DNA of 64,000 nucleotides from CAIUPE01 sp046092445 (GTDB taxonomy: Bacteria; Pseudomonadota; Alphaproteobacteria; Rhizobiales; Beijerinckiaceae), in NCBI GenBank assembly GCA_046092445.1, contig JBJTDR010000106.1, forward strand, positions 1 through 64,000, read 5' to 3'. The translations under genes were made by a program, and so were the position numbers. The notes beneath the pieces were generated by a model. It made no database searches and was not told the origin of the DNA. It saw only the letters and a program-made list of their open reading frames with translations. Each line of letters opens with the position of its first letter. The stretch's first letter is position 1. This document shows, one piece after another, positions 26,147 through 35,563 of this stretch.

Positions 26147-27015
26147 AGGCGGCGGCAAACGGCCTCCAGCTGTTCGATGGTGCGGTATTTGATTTTGATT
26201 TCACCGCCACGGTCGCCATGAGAGATCAGAACTGTCATTCCCAGCAAATCCTCAAGTATTTTCTCGAGGCCTAGAGTATCCGGGTCCTTTTCCGGTCGGT
26301 TACGCATCCTTCCTGCCGTCTTTGGCAGAACGGCCTGATCGGACTGGGCCATGCGCTCGATATCACGAACTGTCAGTCCCTGCTCGATGATACGACGCGC
26401 TGCCGTCTCGGGATCGGCCACCGAGAGCAAAGCGCGGGCGTGACCGGAAGTGATTTCTCCGCTGATCAGTTTTTCCTTGATGCTTGACGGCAGCTTCAGC
26501 AGGCGTAACGAATTCGCGATATGGCTTCGGCTTTTTCCGATTATTTTTCCAAGGTCGGTGTGGGAGTAGGAAAATTCTTCGATCAGGCGTTCATAGCCGG
26601 CCGATTCCTCGATGGGATTGAGGTCGGCGCGCTGGACGTTTTCGATGATTGCTAGTTCAAGTGCTTCACGGTCCGTCGCTTCAATGACCAGGATCGGCAC
26701 TTCGTGGAGCCCGGCACGTTGCGCAGCTCGCCAACGGCGCTCACCGGCGACGATTTCGTAAACGTCGGCAATACCGGGCATGGCTCGGACAAGAATGGGT
26801 TGAATAATCCCCTTTTCGCGTATCGAATTTGCGAGATTTTCGAGCTCGATGTTGTCAAAGGCTCGACGGGGATTTTTCTGACTCGGACGCAGAAATTCGG
26901 TTGGAACAATCTTATTGGCATTTTGTCGGTTTGGCTTGGCCTCAGGCTCACCGATGTCACCGATGAGGGCAGCCAAACCGCGGCCGAGGCGTGAACGGGT
27001 AGGTTCTTCAGTCAT
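26137..27015 (-). CDS. parB: Chromosome-partitioning protein ParB
   Basis: A 292-residue CTP-dependent DNA clamp that loads at parS. It begins with the ParA-contacting motif RLGRGLAALIGD. The N-terminal nuclease-like domain contains GERRWRAAQRAGL, the central helix-turn-helix is IGKSRSHIANSLRLLKLP, and a C-terminal dimerisation region closes it. It is downstream of parA by 29 bp. Two parS sites lie 1.5-3.5 kb away in rsmG and mnmG. Confidence 0.97.
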   Translation of the reverse strand: MTEEPTRSRLGRGLAALIGDIGEPEAKPNRQNANKIVPTEFLRPSQKNPRRAFDNIELENLANSIREKGIIQPILVRAMPGIADVYEIVAGERRWRAAQRAGLHEVPILVIEATDREALELAIIENVQRADLNPIEESAGYERLIEEFSYSHTDLGKIIGKSRSHIANSLRLLKLPSSIKEKLISGEITSGHARALLSVADPETAARRIIEQGLTVRDIERMAQSDQAVLPKTAGRMRNRPEKDPDTLGLEKILEDLLGMTVLISHGDRGGEIKIKYRTIEQLEAVCRRLQS

Positions 27016-27044
27016 CTCTCAGTATTCCGGGTAGGTTGATCGGG

Positions 27045-27899
27045 TCAGGCGGCCAGCAAAGTGCGCTCACGCTGGATGACTTCGGATGCCAGGCGGAGAT
27101 AGGCCTGAGCGCCTGTCGATTTGAAATCATAAAGCAGCACAGGTTTCCCGTAAGACGGAGCTTCCGAGACGCGTACGTTACGCGGGATGATTGTGTCGTA
27201 GACTTTGGCGCCCATGAAAGAGCGTACATCTGCGACGACCTGCGTGCAGAGATTGTTCCGGGAATCAAACATTGTCAGGACAACACCATGGATCAATAAG
27301 TTGGGGTTGAGGGCTTGCCGAACCTGATCGACCGTTTTCAGGAGTTGACCAAGGCCTTCCAGGGCGAAAAATTCACACTGGAGTGGGACGACGACAGCGT
27401 CAGCGGTGGCCATCGCATTGATGGTGATCAGGTTGAGAGAGGGCGGGCAATCGATCAGGATGTAGGTGAAGGCGTCATCGCCATGTCGGATCTGGGTGTC
27501 ATAGAGGGTATTGATTGCTTTTCTGAGCCGGAAGGCTCGCTCGCGGTCAGTGGCGATTTCGAGTTCGAGACCCAGAAGATCCAGCGTCGAGGGGGCGATA
27601 GCCATACCCGGGACGGCTGTCTCGCGGATTGCGCTTTCAAGCGGAGCGCCATTTGCAAGGATATCGTAGGTAGATATCTTGCGGGCGGACTGTTCGATTC
27701 CGAGGCCGGTCGAAGCATTGCCCTGAGGATCAAGATCGACAATCAGCACCCGCTCGCCGATGGCGGCCAAAGCAGTGCCGAGATTGATTGCGGTTGTCGT
27801 CTTCCCTACGCCGCCTTTTTGATTGGCTAAAGCGAGAATTCTGGGCCGATTGCCCGATTTGCTTAACTTCATGGAATGATCGCTCTCGGTTACCGACAT
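27045..27899 (-). CDS. parA: Chromosome-partitioning ATPase ParA
   Basis: A 284-residue Soj/ParA-type Walker ATPase that moves ParB-parS complexes. The deviant Walker A KGGVGKTT is at 28-35. The DLDPQGNASTGLGI and YILIDCPPSLNLI motifs follow. It uses an N-terminal extension of about 20 residues as in other alphaproteobacterial chromosomal ParA proteins. It lies between rsmG (17 bp) and parB, the standard operon order. Confidence 0.97.
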   Translation of the reverse strand: MSVTESDHSMKLSKSGNRPRILALANQKGGVGKTTTAINLGTALAAIGERVLIVDLDPQGNASTGLGIEQSARKISTYDILANGAPLESAIRETAVPGMAIAPSTLDLLGLELEIATDRERAFRLRKAINTLYDTQIRHGDDAFTYILIDCPPSLNLITINAMATADAVVVPLQCEFFALEGLGQLLKTVDQVRQALNPNLLIHGVVLTMFDSRNNLCTQVVADVRSFMGAKVYDTIIPRNVRVSEAPSYGKPVLLYDFKSTGAQAYLRLASEVIQRERTLLAA

Positions 27900-27916
27900 G
27901 TAAGGTGCCCTCTCGG

Positions 27917-28588
27917 CTAGAAGCGGTCCTTCAGCTCTGCATGATGGACACTTATAATTTGTCCGTCAGGATTCGTGATGCTGGGGACTAGTTCAAGATC
28001 AATATTCCAATATTTAGCGGCTAAGGTCAATTCTTCTTCTATATCTTGTCCCTTAAGAAATACTGATGGGCTATGAATTTCGAGATGGTGATGTTGGAAG
28101 GTAAGGAGCTGATCGAGTGGTGCCAGAGCTCGGGCCGTTACGCAGTGGCAGATATCGGGCAGATGCGTCCGAACAGCCTCGATCCGCTCGTTGTGGACGG
28201 TGACGGGAAGGAAGAGTTCACGGGCGACCTCGCGGAGGAAGCTAGCCTTTCGGCCGTTACTCTCGATCAGGTGGATATGGGCATCCGGGTGGTCTACGGA
28301 GAGGATTGCGATTACGATCCCTGGAAAGCCGGCACCAGAGCCCATGTCGACCCAGATACGGGCATCGGGGAAGAGCGGGAAGATCTGGGCGCTATCGAGG
28401 ATGTGCCGCGTCCAGATTGTTGAAAGGGTCGATGGCGCAACCAGATTCTTGATCGTCTGCCAGCGCAGGAGCATATCGACGAAGGTGTCGAGGCGCGCTA
28501 ACGTTTCACGTGAAACAGGAAAACGTTTCAGCGCTTCGGCGCGATCCTTTTCGAACGTCGTGATGTTGAGGCTGGCGGGCGATTTCAC
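27917..28588 (-). CDS. rsmG: 16S rRNA m7G527 methyltransferase RsmG
   Basis: A 223-residue SAM-dependent methyltransferase (GidB). The SAM loop is DMGSGAGFPGIVIAI. The N-terminal FPVSRETLARLDTFVDMLLRW is typical, and its VSRET codons encode part of a parS site. It is preceded by mnmG with a 2-bp gap and followed by parA. Confidence 0.95.
   Translation of the reverse strand: MKSPASLNITTFEKDRAEALKRFPVSRETLARLDTFVDMLLRWQTIKNLVAPSTLSTIWTRHILDSAQIFPLFPDARIWVDMGSGAGFPGIVIAILSVDHPDAHIHLIESNGRKASFLREVARELFLPVTVHNERIEAVRTHLPDICHCVTARALAPLDQLLTFQHHHLEIHSPSVFLKGQDIEEELTLAAKYWNIDLELVPSITNPDGQIISVHHAELKDRF
28502..28517. promoter_or_regulatory. parS: parS centromere site inside rsmG
   Basis: The palindrome GTTTCACGTGAAAC (28503-28516) is exact, and 15 of 16 bases match the consensus TGTTTCACGTGAAACA; only the first base differs. 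It is embedded in rsmG codons for VSRET, a location seen in many bacteria. It is the expected loading site for the ParB encoded 1.5 kb away. Confidence 0.92.
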
Positions 28589-28590
28589 GT

Positions 28591-30507
28591 TTAGGGCTTC
28601 TTGGCGGCAGAAGGCCGCCGGTGTGATCTTACATAGGCTGCGAGGAGCGTGAGGGCAGCGGGGGTTATCCCTTCTATCCTGCCCGCCTGGCCAAGTGTTG
28701 CCGGTTGGATCATCTTGAGTTTACCGCGCAATTCGCCGGAGAGGCCCGACATTTCGTCATACCGGATTTCCGCGGGGAGAATAACCCCTTCATCACGTCG
28801 GAAGCTCTCGATCTCTCTGTTTTGGCGCTCAAGATAGACGGAATAACGCGCGTCGTTCTCCAATCGGTCGATGGACCATTCGGGAAGATCTGCCAATTCC
28901 GGCCAAACCTGCCTGAGTGCTACGAGGGACTGGTCGGGATAAGACAGAATTTCGAAGGCTGTGCGCCGGACGCCGTCCTGATTGAGACGGATTCCGTGAC
29001 TGTTTGCGGCGTTTGGCGTTAGTGTCAGGGTCTTTAAAAGGTGTCTTGTCCGAGACAACAATAGGGCGCGGCTTTGGAACAAATAGGTCCGGTTGGAGCG
29101 TACACTCCCCAAAGCGATTGCTTTCGGTGTGAGACGCTCGTCGGCATTGTCGGAGCGGAGACTGAGGCGGTATTCGGCTCGCGAGGTAAACATCCTGTAA
29201 GGCTCGGAGACTCCGTGGGTCACGAGATCATCGATCATGACGCCGATATAGGCCTCCGCCCGGTCGAGAACAACTCCCTCTAGACCGGATGCTGCGCGAG
29301 CGGCATTGATGCCGGCTATCAGGCCCTGGGCTGCAGCCTCTTCATAGCCGGTTGTTCCGTTGATTTGTCCGGCGAGAAACAGCCCGCTGGTTCGTTTTGT
29401 CTCGAGTGTCGGCTTAAGAGCCCGCGGATCGATATAATCATATTCGATGGCATATCCGGGCTGCACTATTGTAGTGTTTTCCAGTCCCGGAATGGTTTTG
29501 AGGAAGGCGCGCTGCAATTCTTCCGGCAGCGAGGTGGATATCCCATTCGGATATACCGTATCGACGTCGAGTCCCTCGGGCTCCAGAAAAATCTGATGGC
29601 TTGTGCGATCAGCGAAACGAACAACTTTATCCTCGATTGACGGGCAATAGCGCGGCCCGCGCCCGGCGATCTGACCGGAATAGATTGGAGCATGTTCCAA
29701 ATTATCGCGGATAAGCTGGTGGCCCTTTTCGACGGTATGGGTGATACCGCACGAGATTTGCGGCGTCGTAATCGATTTTGTCAACATCGAAAATGGTTCG
29801 GGCGGATCATCACCTGCTTGCAGATCAAGAGCGTCCCAATCGATCGTTCTGCCATCGAGGCGCGGTGGCGTACCGGTTTTGAGGCGGCCCAGCGTGAAAC
29901 CCAAACCAGAAAGCGATTCCGAAAGTGCTATCGCCGGGGCTTCGCCGATTCTGCCGGCGGGGGTTCGTGTCTTGCCGATATGGATCAACCCGTTGAGGAA
30001 GGTTCCGGTCGTGAGAACCACCGAGCCAGCCCTGATAACTTTTCCATTCGCCAGTTCGATGCCCGTTACATGGCTCTTTTCGTTCGAGAAGGTAATCCTG
30101 TTCGCCATGCCTTCGATGATAGTCAGATTTTGCTCGTCAAGTAGAAAAGACTGGATGGCTTTTTTATAGAGGCTCCTGTCGGCCTGTGCCCGCGGTCCGC
30201 GGACGGCAGGACCTTTGCTTCTGTTCAAAACGCGGAATTGTATTCCTGCTGCATCTGCTGCCCTGGCCATGAGACCGTCAAAAGCATCAATTTCCCGAAC
30301 CAGATGACCTTTTCCAAGTCCACCAATAGCAGGGTTGCAAGACATTGCCCCTATCGAGGTAAAATCGAGTGTAATCAGGGCCGTTCTCGCGCCAAGACGC
30401 GCAGCGGCAGCAGCAGCTTCCGTGCCGGCGTGGCCGCCGCCCACAACGACAACATCGAACGAATCCGATTGTTCTGTTGATTGACTTTTCAGTTTCACGT
30501 GAAACAC
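28591..30507 (-). CDS. mnmG: tRNA uridine-5-carboxymethylaminomethyl modification enzyme MnmG
   Basis: A 638-residue FAD protein (GidA) that with MnmE modifies U34 of several tRNAs. The FAD-binding loop GGGHAGTEAAAAAARLG is near the N-terminus, followed by SCNPAIGGLGKGHLVREIDA and the NAD-loop region KTGTPPRLDG. The start is a GTG at 30507; the first codons overlap a parS site. It lies between mnmE (15 bp) and rsmG. Confidence 0.96.
   Translation of the reverse strand: MFHVKLKSQSTEQSDSFDVVVVGGGHAGTEAAAAAARLGARTALITLDFTSIGAMSCNPAIGGLGKGHLVREIDAFDGLMARAADAAGIQFRVLNRSKGPAVRGPRAQADRSLYKKAIQSFLLDEQNLTIIEGMANRITFSNEKSHVTGIELANGKVIRAGSVVLTTGTFLNGLIHIGKTRTPAGRIGEAPAIALSESLSGLGFTLGRLKTGTPPRLDGRTIDWDALDLQAGDDPPEPFSMLTKSITTPQISCGITHTVEKGHQLIRDNLEHAPIYSGQIAGRGPRYCPSIEDKVVRFADRTSHQIFLEPEGLDVDTVYPNGISTSLPEELQRAFLKTIPGLENTTIVQPGYAIEYDYIDPRALKPTLETKRTSGLFLAGQINGTTGYEEAAAQGLIAGINAARAASGLEGVVLDRAEAYIGVMIDDLVTHGVSEPYRMFTSRAEYRLSLRSDNADERLTPKAIALGSVRSNRTYLFQSRALLLSRTRHLLKTLTLTPNAANSHGIRLNQDGVRRTAFEILSYPDQSLVALRQVWPELADLPEWSIDRLENDARYSVYLERQNREIESFRRDEGVILPAEIRYDEMSGLSGELRGKLKMIQPATLGQAGRIEGITPAALTLLAAYVRSHRRPSAAKKP
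30491..30506. promoter_or_regulatory. parS: parS centromere site at the mnmG start
   Basis: AGTTTCACGTGAAACA matches the 16-base parS consensus at all positions but the first. It covers the first codons of mnmG (FHVK). With the rsmG site 2 kb away it defines a two-site parS cluster about 9 kb from the putative origin. Confidence 0.9.
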
Positions 30508-30522
30508 TTTCTTTATCCGGTG

Positions 30523-31848
30523 CTATTTTCCGATGCAAAATCCGGCAAAAAGCCGATCCAGCACTTCTTCAGAGCCGATCGAGTGCGTAATGCGGCCAAC
30601 TGCTTTTAGCGCCAAACGGATATGCTCTGCAATAAATTCTACATTCTTGCTGCTCATGCCTGCGTAAGCATCTCTGATTGATTCCAGCGCTGTCTCAACT
30701 TCGTTGCGGTGGCGGGACCGCGTTAAAATAGCATTTTTTGGCATTATCGTCTCGGAACCATCGGTAAATCGTCGCAAAATTTCATCCAGCAGGGTGTCAA
30801 TTCCACTCCCATTCAGCGCCGAAACACTCAGACTCCCCGGCAAGATATCCGATTGGTCGACTTTTGTGCCAACCCGGATGACTTTATCATGAAACGGCTC
30901 AAATTCATCCGGTAAAGCGGACAAGCCATTCTGGACCGGTTCCAGCCAGAGAATGAGGTCGGCGCGATGAGCTTCCCGGAGTGTCCTTCGAATCCCTTCC
31001 TGCTCAATGATATCCAGCGTCTCGTGGACGCCTGCCGTATCAAGAATAATGACAGGATAGCCTTTCAGGTCCAGTTTGACCTCAATGACATCTCGCGTGG
31101 TTCCGGGAATGGCTGAGACAATAGCAACGTCGCGCTCTGCCAGCGCGTTGAGAAGTGTCGATTTTCCGGCATTCGGTGCCCCTGCAAGCAGAACACGGAA
31201 GCCCTCTCGAATCTGTTCTCCGCGCGTGGCTTTCTGGATAGCTGCCTCCAATTCCTTTTGGAGAATACTCAGACGGCTTTGTATTTGACCGAAAATTGTG
31301 GGGTTCACATCGGCTTCGTCAGAAAAATCAATGAGTGCTTCAGTCAGCATCAGAGCATCCAAAAGCTGGCTCCGCCACTGTTTAACATGGCTGCTCAGAC
31401 CTCCGAATGTCTGATCCAGAGCCTGTCGCCTTTGAAAATCGGTTTCCGCATCAATCAGATCAATCAAGCCTTCGGCTTCAACCAGTGACATTTTTCCGTT
31501 TTGGATGGCACGGCGCGTAAATTCTCCCGCGGCGGCGAGACGGCACCCATCAAAGCCTTGAAGCCAAAGAAAAACTGCATCGGTGATTGCCGCTCCGCCA
31601 TGAAGTTGAAATTCGGCGCAATCTTCTCCCGTGAAACTGTGAGGGCCGGGGAACCAAAGCAATAGGCCGCGGTCTACAATGTCCCCCGCCTGATTTTTGA
31701 GGGTCACTAATTTAGCCGAACGGGGAGCAGGTAACTGCTCCGCTCCTGATTGTATGATCTCACGCGTTTTCGGCCCGCTCAGCCGCAGTATTTGAATCGC
31801 TGCCCGACCATAACCGCTTGCTAGGGCAAATATTGTATCTTCTATCAT
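30523..31848 (-). CDS. mnmE: tRNA modification GTPase MnmE
   Basis: A 441-residue GTPase (TrmE). The N-terminal tetrahydrofolate-binding domain starts DTIFALASGYGRAAIQILRLSG, the G1 loop is GAPNAGKSTLLN, and the C-terminal FCIGK motif with the reactive Cys is intact. It is first of the leftward mnmE-mnmG-rsmG-parA-parB block. In other Rhizobiales the gene upstream of it is rho; here it is leuS, 60 bp away on the same strand. Confidence 0.96.
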   Translation of the reverse strand: MIEDTIFALASGYGRAAIQILRLSGPKTREIIQSGAEQLPAPRSAKLVTLKNQAGDIVDRGLLLWFPGPHSFTGEDCAEFQLHGGAAITDAVFLWLQGFDGCRLAAAGEFTRRAIQNGKMSLVEAEGLIDLIDAETDFQRRQALDQTFGGLSSHVKQWRSQLLDALMLTEALIDFSDEADVNPTIFGQIQSRLSILQKELEAAIQKATRGEQIREGFRVLLAGAPNAGKSTLLNALAERDVAIVSAIPGTTRDVIEVKLDLKGYPVIILDTAGVHETLDIIEQEGIRRTLREAHRADLILWLEPVQNGLSALPDEFEPFHDKVIRVGTKVDQSDILPGSLSVSALNGSGIDTLLDEILRRFTDGSETIMPKNAILTRSRHRNEVETALESIRDAYAGMSSKNVEFIAEHIRLALKAVGRITHSIGSEEVLDRLFAGFCIGK

Positions 31849-31907
31849 AGGGCCGTCAGATAGACGGAAAACCGATCAATTTCCAGCATGGAATCACGGC
31901 CCTATTG

Positions 31908-34535
31908 TTAAACTACGAGATTGACGATCCTGTTGGGGACCACGACGATTTTTTTAACAGACGCTTCACCAACCGCGCTTTTTACGAAATCAAGCTCCAG
32001 CACGGCAGCTTCTACCTGTGGAACGGTCGCTGTTCGGCTTATTGTAAGATCTCCGCGCCGCTTTCCGTTAATCTGCACCGGTATCGTGATGTCGCTTTCG
32101 ACGATCAGGGATGGGTCAGCTTTCGGCCATGGTGTTTCCGCGATCAGTTGCGTAAAACCGAGTGTTTTCCAGCATTCCTCCGCCAGATGCGGCATCATTG
32201 GCGCAATGATTTGCAGCAGGAATACAAGTGCTTCTCGCATAGCAGCGACCCACTCTTCGCTGAGAGGCTTGCCCTTTTTTACCGCAAACTCTGCCTGCAG
32301 AGCGTTTGCAAGCTCATAGGCATGAGCTACACAGCGATTAAACCTTAGCCGCTCGACGTCTTCCTCGGTTCGCAGAACGGCCCTGTGAGCGGCTTTTCTG
32401 ATCGTTATGACGGCGTCTACAGCCCCCGCATCATGGGCCCCTGCTGCAGCATTAAAATCGGTGAGGTCATCGACGAGGCGCCAAATCCGCTGAACAAACC
32501 GCGCGGCACCCTGAACGCCCTCTTCCGTCCAGATAACATCGCGTTCCGGAGGGGAGTCGGACAACATGAACCAACGGGCTGTATCGGCGCCGTAGGTACT
32601 GATGATGTCATCGGGATCAATGGTATTCCGTTTCGATTTCGACATTTTCTCGATCGAACCGATGCTCACTGGTGTATCTGTGCCGAGAAGAAAGGCTTTT
32701 CGATCAGAGCCTTCACTCCGGACCTCCACTTCCGTCGGTGAAACCCAGTTTCCGTCAGTGGTTCGATAGGTCTCGTGAACGACCATACCCTGTGTAAACA
32801 AGCCTGCAAAAGGTTCACGGACGTCCAAATGGCCGACCTTTTTCATGGCACGGGTGAAGAAGCGTGAGTAAAGCAGGTGCAAAATGGCGTGTTCGATGCC
32901 GCCAATATACTGATCAACCGGCAGCCAATGATTGACATGGGCGGGTTGGGTTGGCGCGTTCTCATCCCACGGGTTGGTGAAGCGGGCGAAATACCACGAA
33001 GAGTCCACGAAAGTGTCCATCGTGTCAGTTTCGCGCCGCGCGGGAGCGTTGCAGGAGGGACAGGTGACATTCTTCCATGTCGGGTGACGATCGAGCGGGT
33101 TGCCGGGCTGGTCAAAAGTGACATCATCCGGCAATTTGACGGGGAGATCGGCGATCGGAACCGGCACAGTGCCGCATTTTTCACAATGAATGATCGGAAT
33201 CGGGCAACCCCAATAGCGCTGACGGGAGATGCCCCAATCGCGGAGTTTGAAATTGATTTTTCGTTTTCCGACGGGGCGGCCATCGAACTGTGCGAATTCG
33301 AGACGTTTTGAGACTTCTTCCTTGGCTTCCGGAATCGTCATGCCGTCGAGAAAGCGTGAATTGATCAGTACGCCGTCGCCATCATATGCTTCGTAAGTAA
33401 TTGAAAACGTTGATTTTTCCACGTCGCTAGGGCAAACAACGGGGGTTACGCCGAGGCCGTAGGCGTTGACGAAATCAAGATCGCGCTGGTCGTGGGCCGG
33501 GCAGCCGAAAATGGCCCCGGTGCCATAGTCCATCAGGATGAAGTTTGCGACGTAGACCGGCAAGGTCCATGTCGGGTCCAGCGGATGAATGGCACGGATG
33601 CCGGTATCGAACCCTTTTTTCTCAGCTTTATCAATGGCTTCTTGGGCAGTGCCGGTGCGACGGCATTCCGCGATAAAGTCTTGAAGTGCCGGATTATTGG
33701 CGGCTGCCGCTGCGGCGAGCGGGTGATCGGGGGCGATGGCCATGAATTTGGCACCGAACAAGGTGTCGGGGCGGGTTGTGTAAATCTCGAGTTCGTTCAT
33801 GCCTTTTGGAGCGGCCGTGGCATCGAGCGCGAAGCGAATCATCAGGCCTTCCGACCGCCCGATCCAGTTGCGCTGCATGAGGCGGACCTTTTCTGGCCAG
33901 CGATCCAAAGTATCAAGCGCATCGTTAAGCTCTTGAGCCATATCGGAAATTTTGAAAAACCACTGGGTCAATTCGCGCTGTTCGACAAGGGCGCCGGAGC
34001 GCCAGCCCCGGCCTTCAATGACCTGCTCGTTTGCGAGAACGGTATGATCAACGGGATCCCAATTGACCTTCGCGGTCTTTCGGGTGACGAGATCAACTTT
34101 CAGGAAATCGAGGAACATGCGCTGCTGATGGCGGTAATAGGAGGGGTCGCAAGTGGCGATTTCGCGTTTCCAGTCGAGCGAGAGGCCCATGGACTTCAGC
34201 TGGGCGCGCATGGCGGCGATATTGGCGTAGGTCCAGGTGGCCGGGTGGGTCTTGTTGGCCATGGCGGCGTTCTCTGCCGGCATGCCGAACGCATCCCATC
34301 CCATAGGGTGTAACACATTGAAACCCTTGGCTCTTTTGTATCTTGCGACGACGTCTCCCATGGCGTAATTCCGGACGTGGCCCATGTGGATTCGGCCGGA
34401 GGGGTAGGGGAACATTTCCAGGACGTAGTACTTGGGGCGAGGGTCCTCGTTCGGGGTTTCGAAGAGTTGCTTCTCCTCCCAGATTTTCTGCCATTTCTGT
34501 TCGGTCGCTCGGGCGTTGTAACGCTCTGATTTCAT
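31908..34535 (-). CDS. leuS: Leucyl-tRNA synthetase
   Basis: A class Ia synthetase of 875 residues, the usual length. The HIGH-type motif is MGH at 51-53 within PYPSGRIHMGHVRNY, the editing-domain insertion is present, and the KMSKS loop reads KMSKSKRNTIDPDD. In Rhizobiales lptE and holA normally follow leuS on the same strand. Here its downstream neighbour is mnmE, which marks a rearrangement breakpoint in the 59-bp gap. Confidence 0.97.
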   Translation of the reverse strand: MKSERYNARATEQKWQKIWEEKQLFETPNEDPRPKYYVLEMFPYPSGRIHMGHVRNYAMGDVVARYKRAKGFNVLHPMGWDAFGMPAENAAMANKTHPATWTYANIAAMRAQLKSMGLSLDWKREIATCDPSYYRHQQRMFLDFLKVDLVTRKTAKVNWDPVDHTVLANEQVIEGRGWRSGALVEQRELTQWFFKISDMAQELNDALDTLDRWPEKVRLMQRNWIGRSEGLMIRFALDATAAPKGMNELEIYTTRPDTLFGAKFMAIAPDHPLAAAAAANNPALQDFIAECRRTGTAQEAIDKAEKKGFDTGIRAIHPLDPTWTLPVYVANFILMDYGTGAIFGCPAHDQRDLDFVNAYGLGVTPVVCPSDVEKSTFSITYEAYDGDGVLINSRFLDGMTIPEAKEEVSKRLEFAQFDGRPVGKRKINFKLRDWGISRQRYWGCPIPIIHCEKCGTVPVPIADLPVKLPDDVTFDQPGNPLDRHPTWKNVTCPSCNAPARRETDTMDTFVDSSWYFARFTNPWDENAPTQPAHVNHWLPVDQYIGGIEHAILHLLYSRFFTRAMKKVGHLDVREPFAGLFTQGMVVHETYRTTDGNWVSPTEVEVRSEGSDRKAFLLGTDTPVSIGSIEKMSKSKRNTIDPDDIISTYGADTARWFMLSDSPPERDVIWTEEGVQGAARFVQRIWRLVDDLTDFNAAAGAHDAGAVDAVITIRKAAHRAVLRTEEDVERLRFNRCVAHAYELANALQAEFAVKKGKPLSEEWVAAMREALVFLLQIIAPMMPHLAEECWKTLGFTQLIAETPWPKADPSLIVESDITIPVQINGKRRGDLTISRTATVPQVEAAVLELDFVKSAVGEASVKKIVVVPNRIVNLVV

Positions 34536-34681
34536 TGGATTATTCTACGGTTTCAGCTCGGGTTGACAGTTTTGGCGCGTGGCTTGTTTGCGCGATTCGG
34601 ATGGACTAGGCCACGATTGTGCCAAATGGTCAATGTTTTGCAGTACCAATTTATATGGTACGGAAAGCGGTAAAACGGCGC

Positions 34682-34739
34682 TGTTGGACTGGTTCAACGG
34701 CCCCGTTGGACCGGTAAAATTGCCTTGTTGGACCGGAAC
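34682..34739. repeat. Cluster of TTGGAC-type repeats in the leuS-yggS spacer
   Basis: Three copies of a TTGGAC(C/T)GG motif occur at about 34684, 34706 and 34728. Between the first two, GGTTCAACGG (34691-34700) and CCGTTGGACC (34703-34712) pair as a near-perfect hairpin. A related perfect palindrome, GGTCCAACGTTGGACC, lies at 5104. The role is unknown; it could be an operator or processed RNA in the 223-bp gene-free spacer. Confidence 0.45.
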
Positions 34740-34758
34740 AGACCCAATTGGAAACAAA

Positions 34759-35439
34759 ATGCCCATGCCGACCGCTCAAGATACCCTCCCGGCCTATCAG
34801 AACGTGCTCTCGGCGATCCGCCGCGCGGAAGCGGATGCGGGGCGCGCGGCCCGCTCCGTGACGCTGGTGGCGGTGTCTAAGACAATCGCGGAAGACGGCA
34901 TCCGCCCCGTGCTCGAGGCCGGCCAGCGCGTCTTCGGGGAAAACAGGGTGCAGGAAGCGAAGGCGAAATGGCCCGCCCTCCGCGAGGCGTTTCCCGGTGT
35001 GGAGCTGCACCTGATCGGGCCGTTGCAATCGAACAAGGCGCGGGAGGCGGTCGCGCTGTTCGACGTGATCGAGACGGTGGACCGCCGCTCGCTCGCGGAA
35101 ACGCTGGCGGCGGAATTTGCGCGCGGCAGCACACGGCCGAAACTCTATGTCCAGATCAATACCGGCGACGAGCCGCAAAAGGCCGGGGTGAGCCCGCGCG
35201 AGGCGGATGCGTTTCTCGACGCCTGCCGGACAGAATGGGGATTGCCGATTGAAGGCCTGATGTGCATCCCGCCTGCGGAGGACCCGCCCTCCCCGCATTT
35301 CGCGCTGCTGGGGATGATTGCGGCGCGGCACGGCATCACGACGCTGTCGATGGGCATGAGCGGCGACTTTGAGGCCGCCATCCAGATGGGCGCAACCCAT
35401 GTGCGCCTCGGCAGCGCGATTTTCGGGGCGAGGGGGTAG
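34759..35439 (+). CDS. YggS/PLPBP-family pyridoxal phosphate homeostasis protein
   Basis: A 226-residue single-domain TIM-barrel PLP-binding protein. The PLP Lys lies in LVAVSKT near residue 36, followed by FGENRVQEAKAK and the phosphate-binding SMGMSGDFEAAIQMG and RLGSAIFG. These proteins bind PLP without catalysis and influence vitamin B6 and amino-acid balance. The start at 34759 (MPMPTAQ) fits the family; the upstream in-frame extension has no homology. A good intrinsic terminator follows. Confidence 0.93.
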   Translation: MPMPTAQDTLPAYQNVLSAIRRAEADAGRAARSVTLVAVSKTIAEDGIRPVLEAGQRVFGENRVQEAKAKWPALREAFPGVELHLIGPLQSNKAREAVALFDVIETVDRRSLAETLAAEFARGSTRPKLYVQINTGDEPQKAGVSPREADAFLDACRTEWGLPIEGLMCIPPAEDPPSPHFALLGMIAARHGITTLSMGMSGDFEAAIQMGATHVRLGSAIFGARG

Positions 35440-35530
35440 GGGGGAAGGCGACGAGCAAAAACCGTTGACATTTTGCCTTTGATTTGGGATAATTCATCAA
35501 ATGGATTGGGGTCTGTCCCGATCGGCGTCC

Positions 35531-35563
35531 AGCCTCAACGAAAGTTGGGGCTTTTCGCTTTTT
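35531..35563 (+). terminator. Rho-independent terminator after yggS
   Basis: AGCCTCAAC, a GAAA tetraloop and GTTGGGGCT pair over nine bases with one G-U wobble on the plus strand. TTTCGCTTTTT follows. It lies 92 bp after the yggS stop and reaches the stop codon of the convergent DUF3800 gene, so it separates yggS from the island to its right. Confidence 0.75.
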
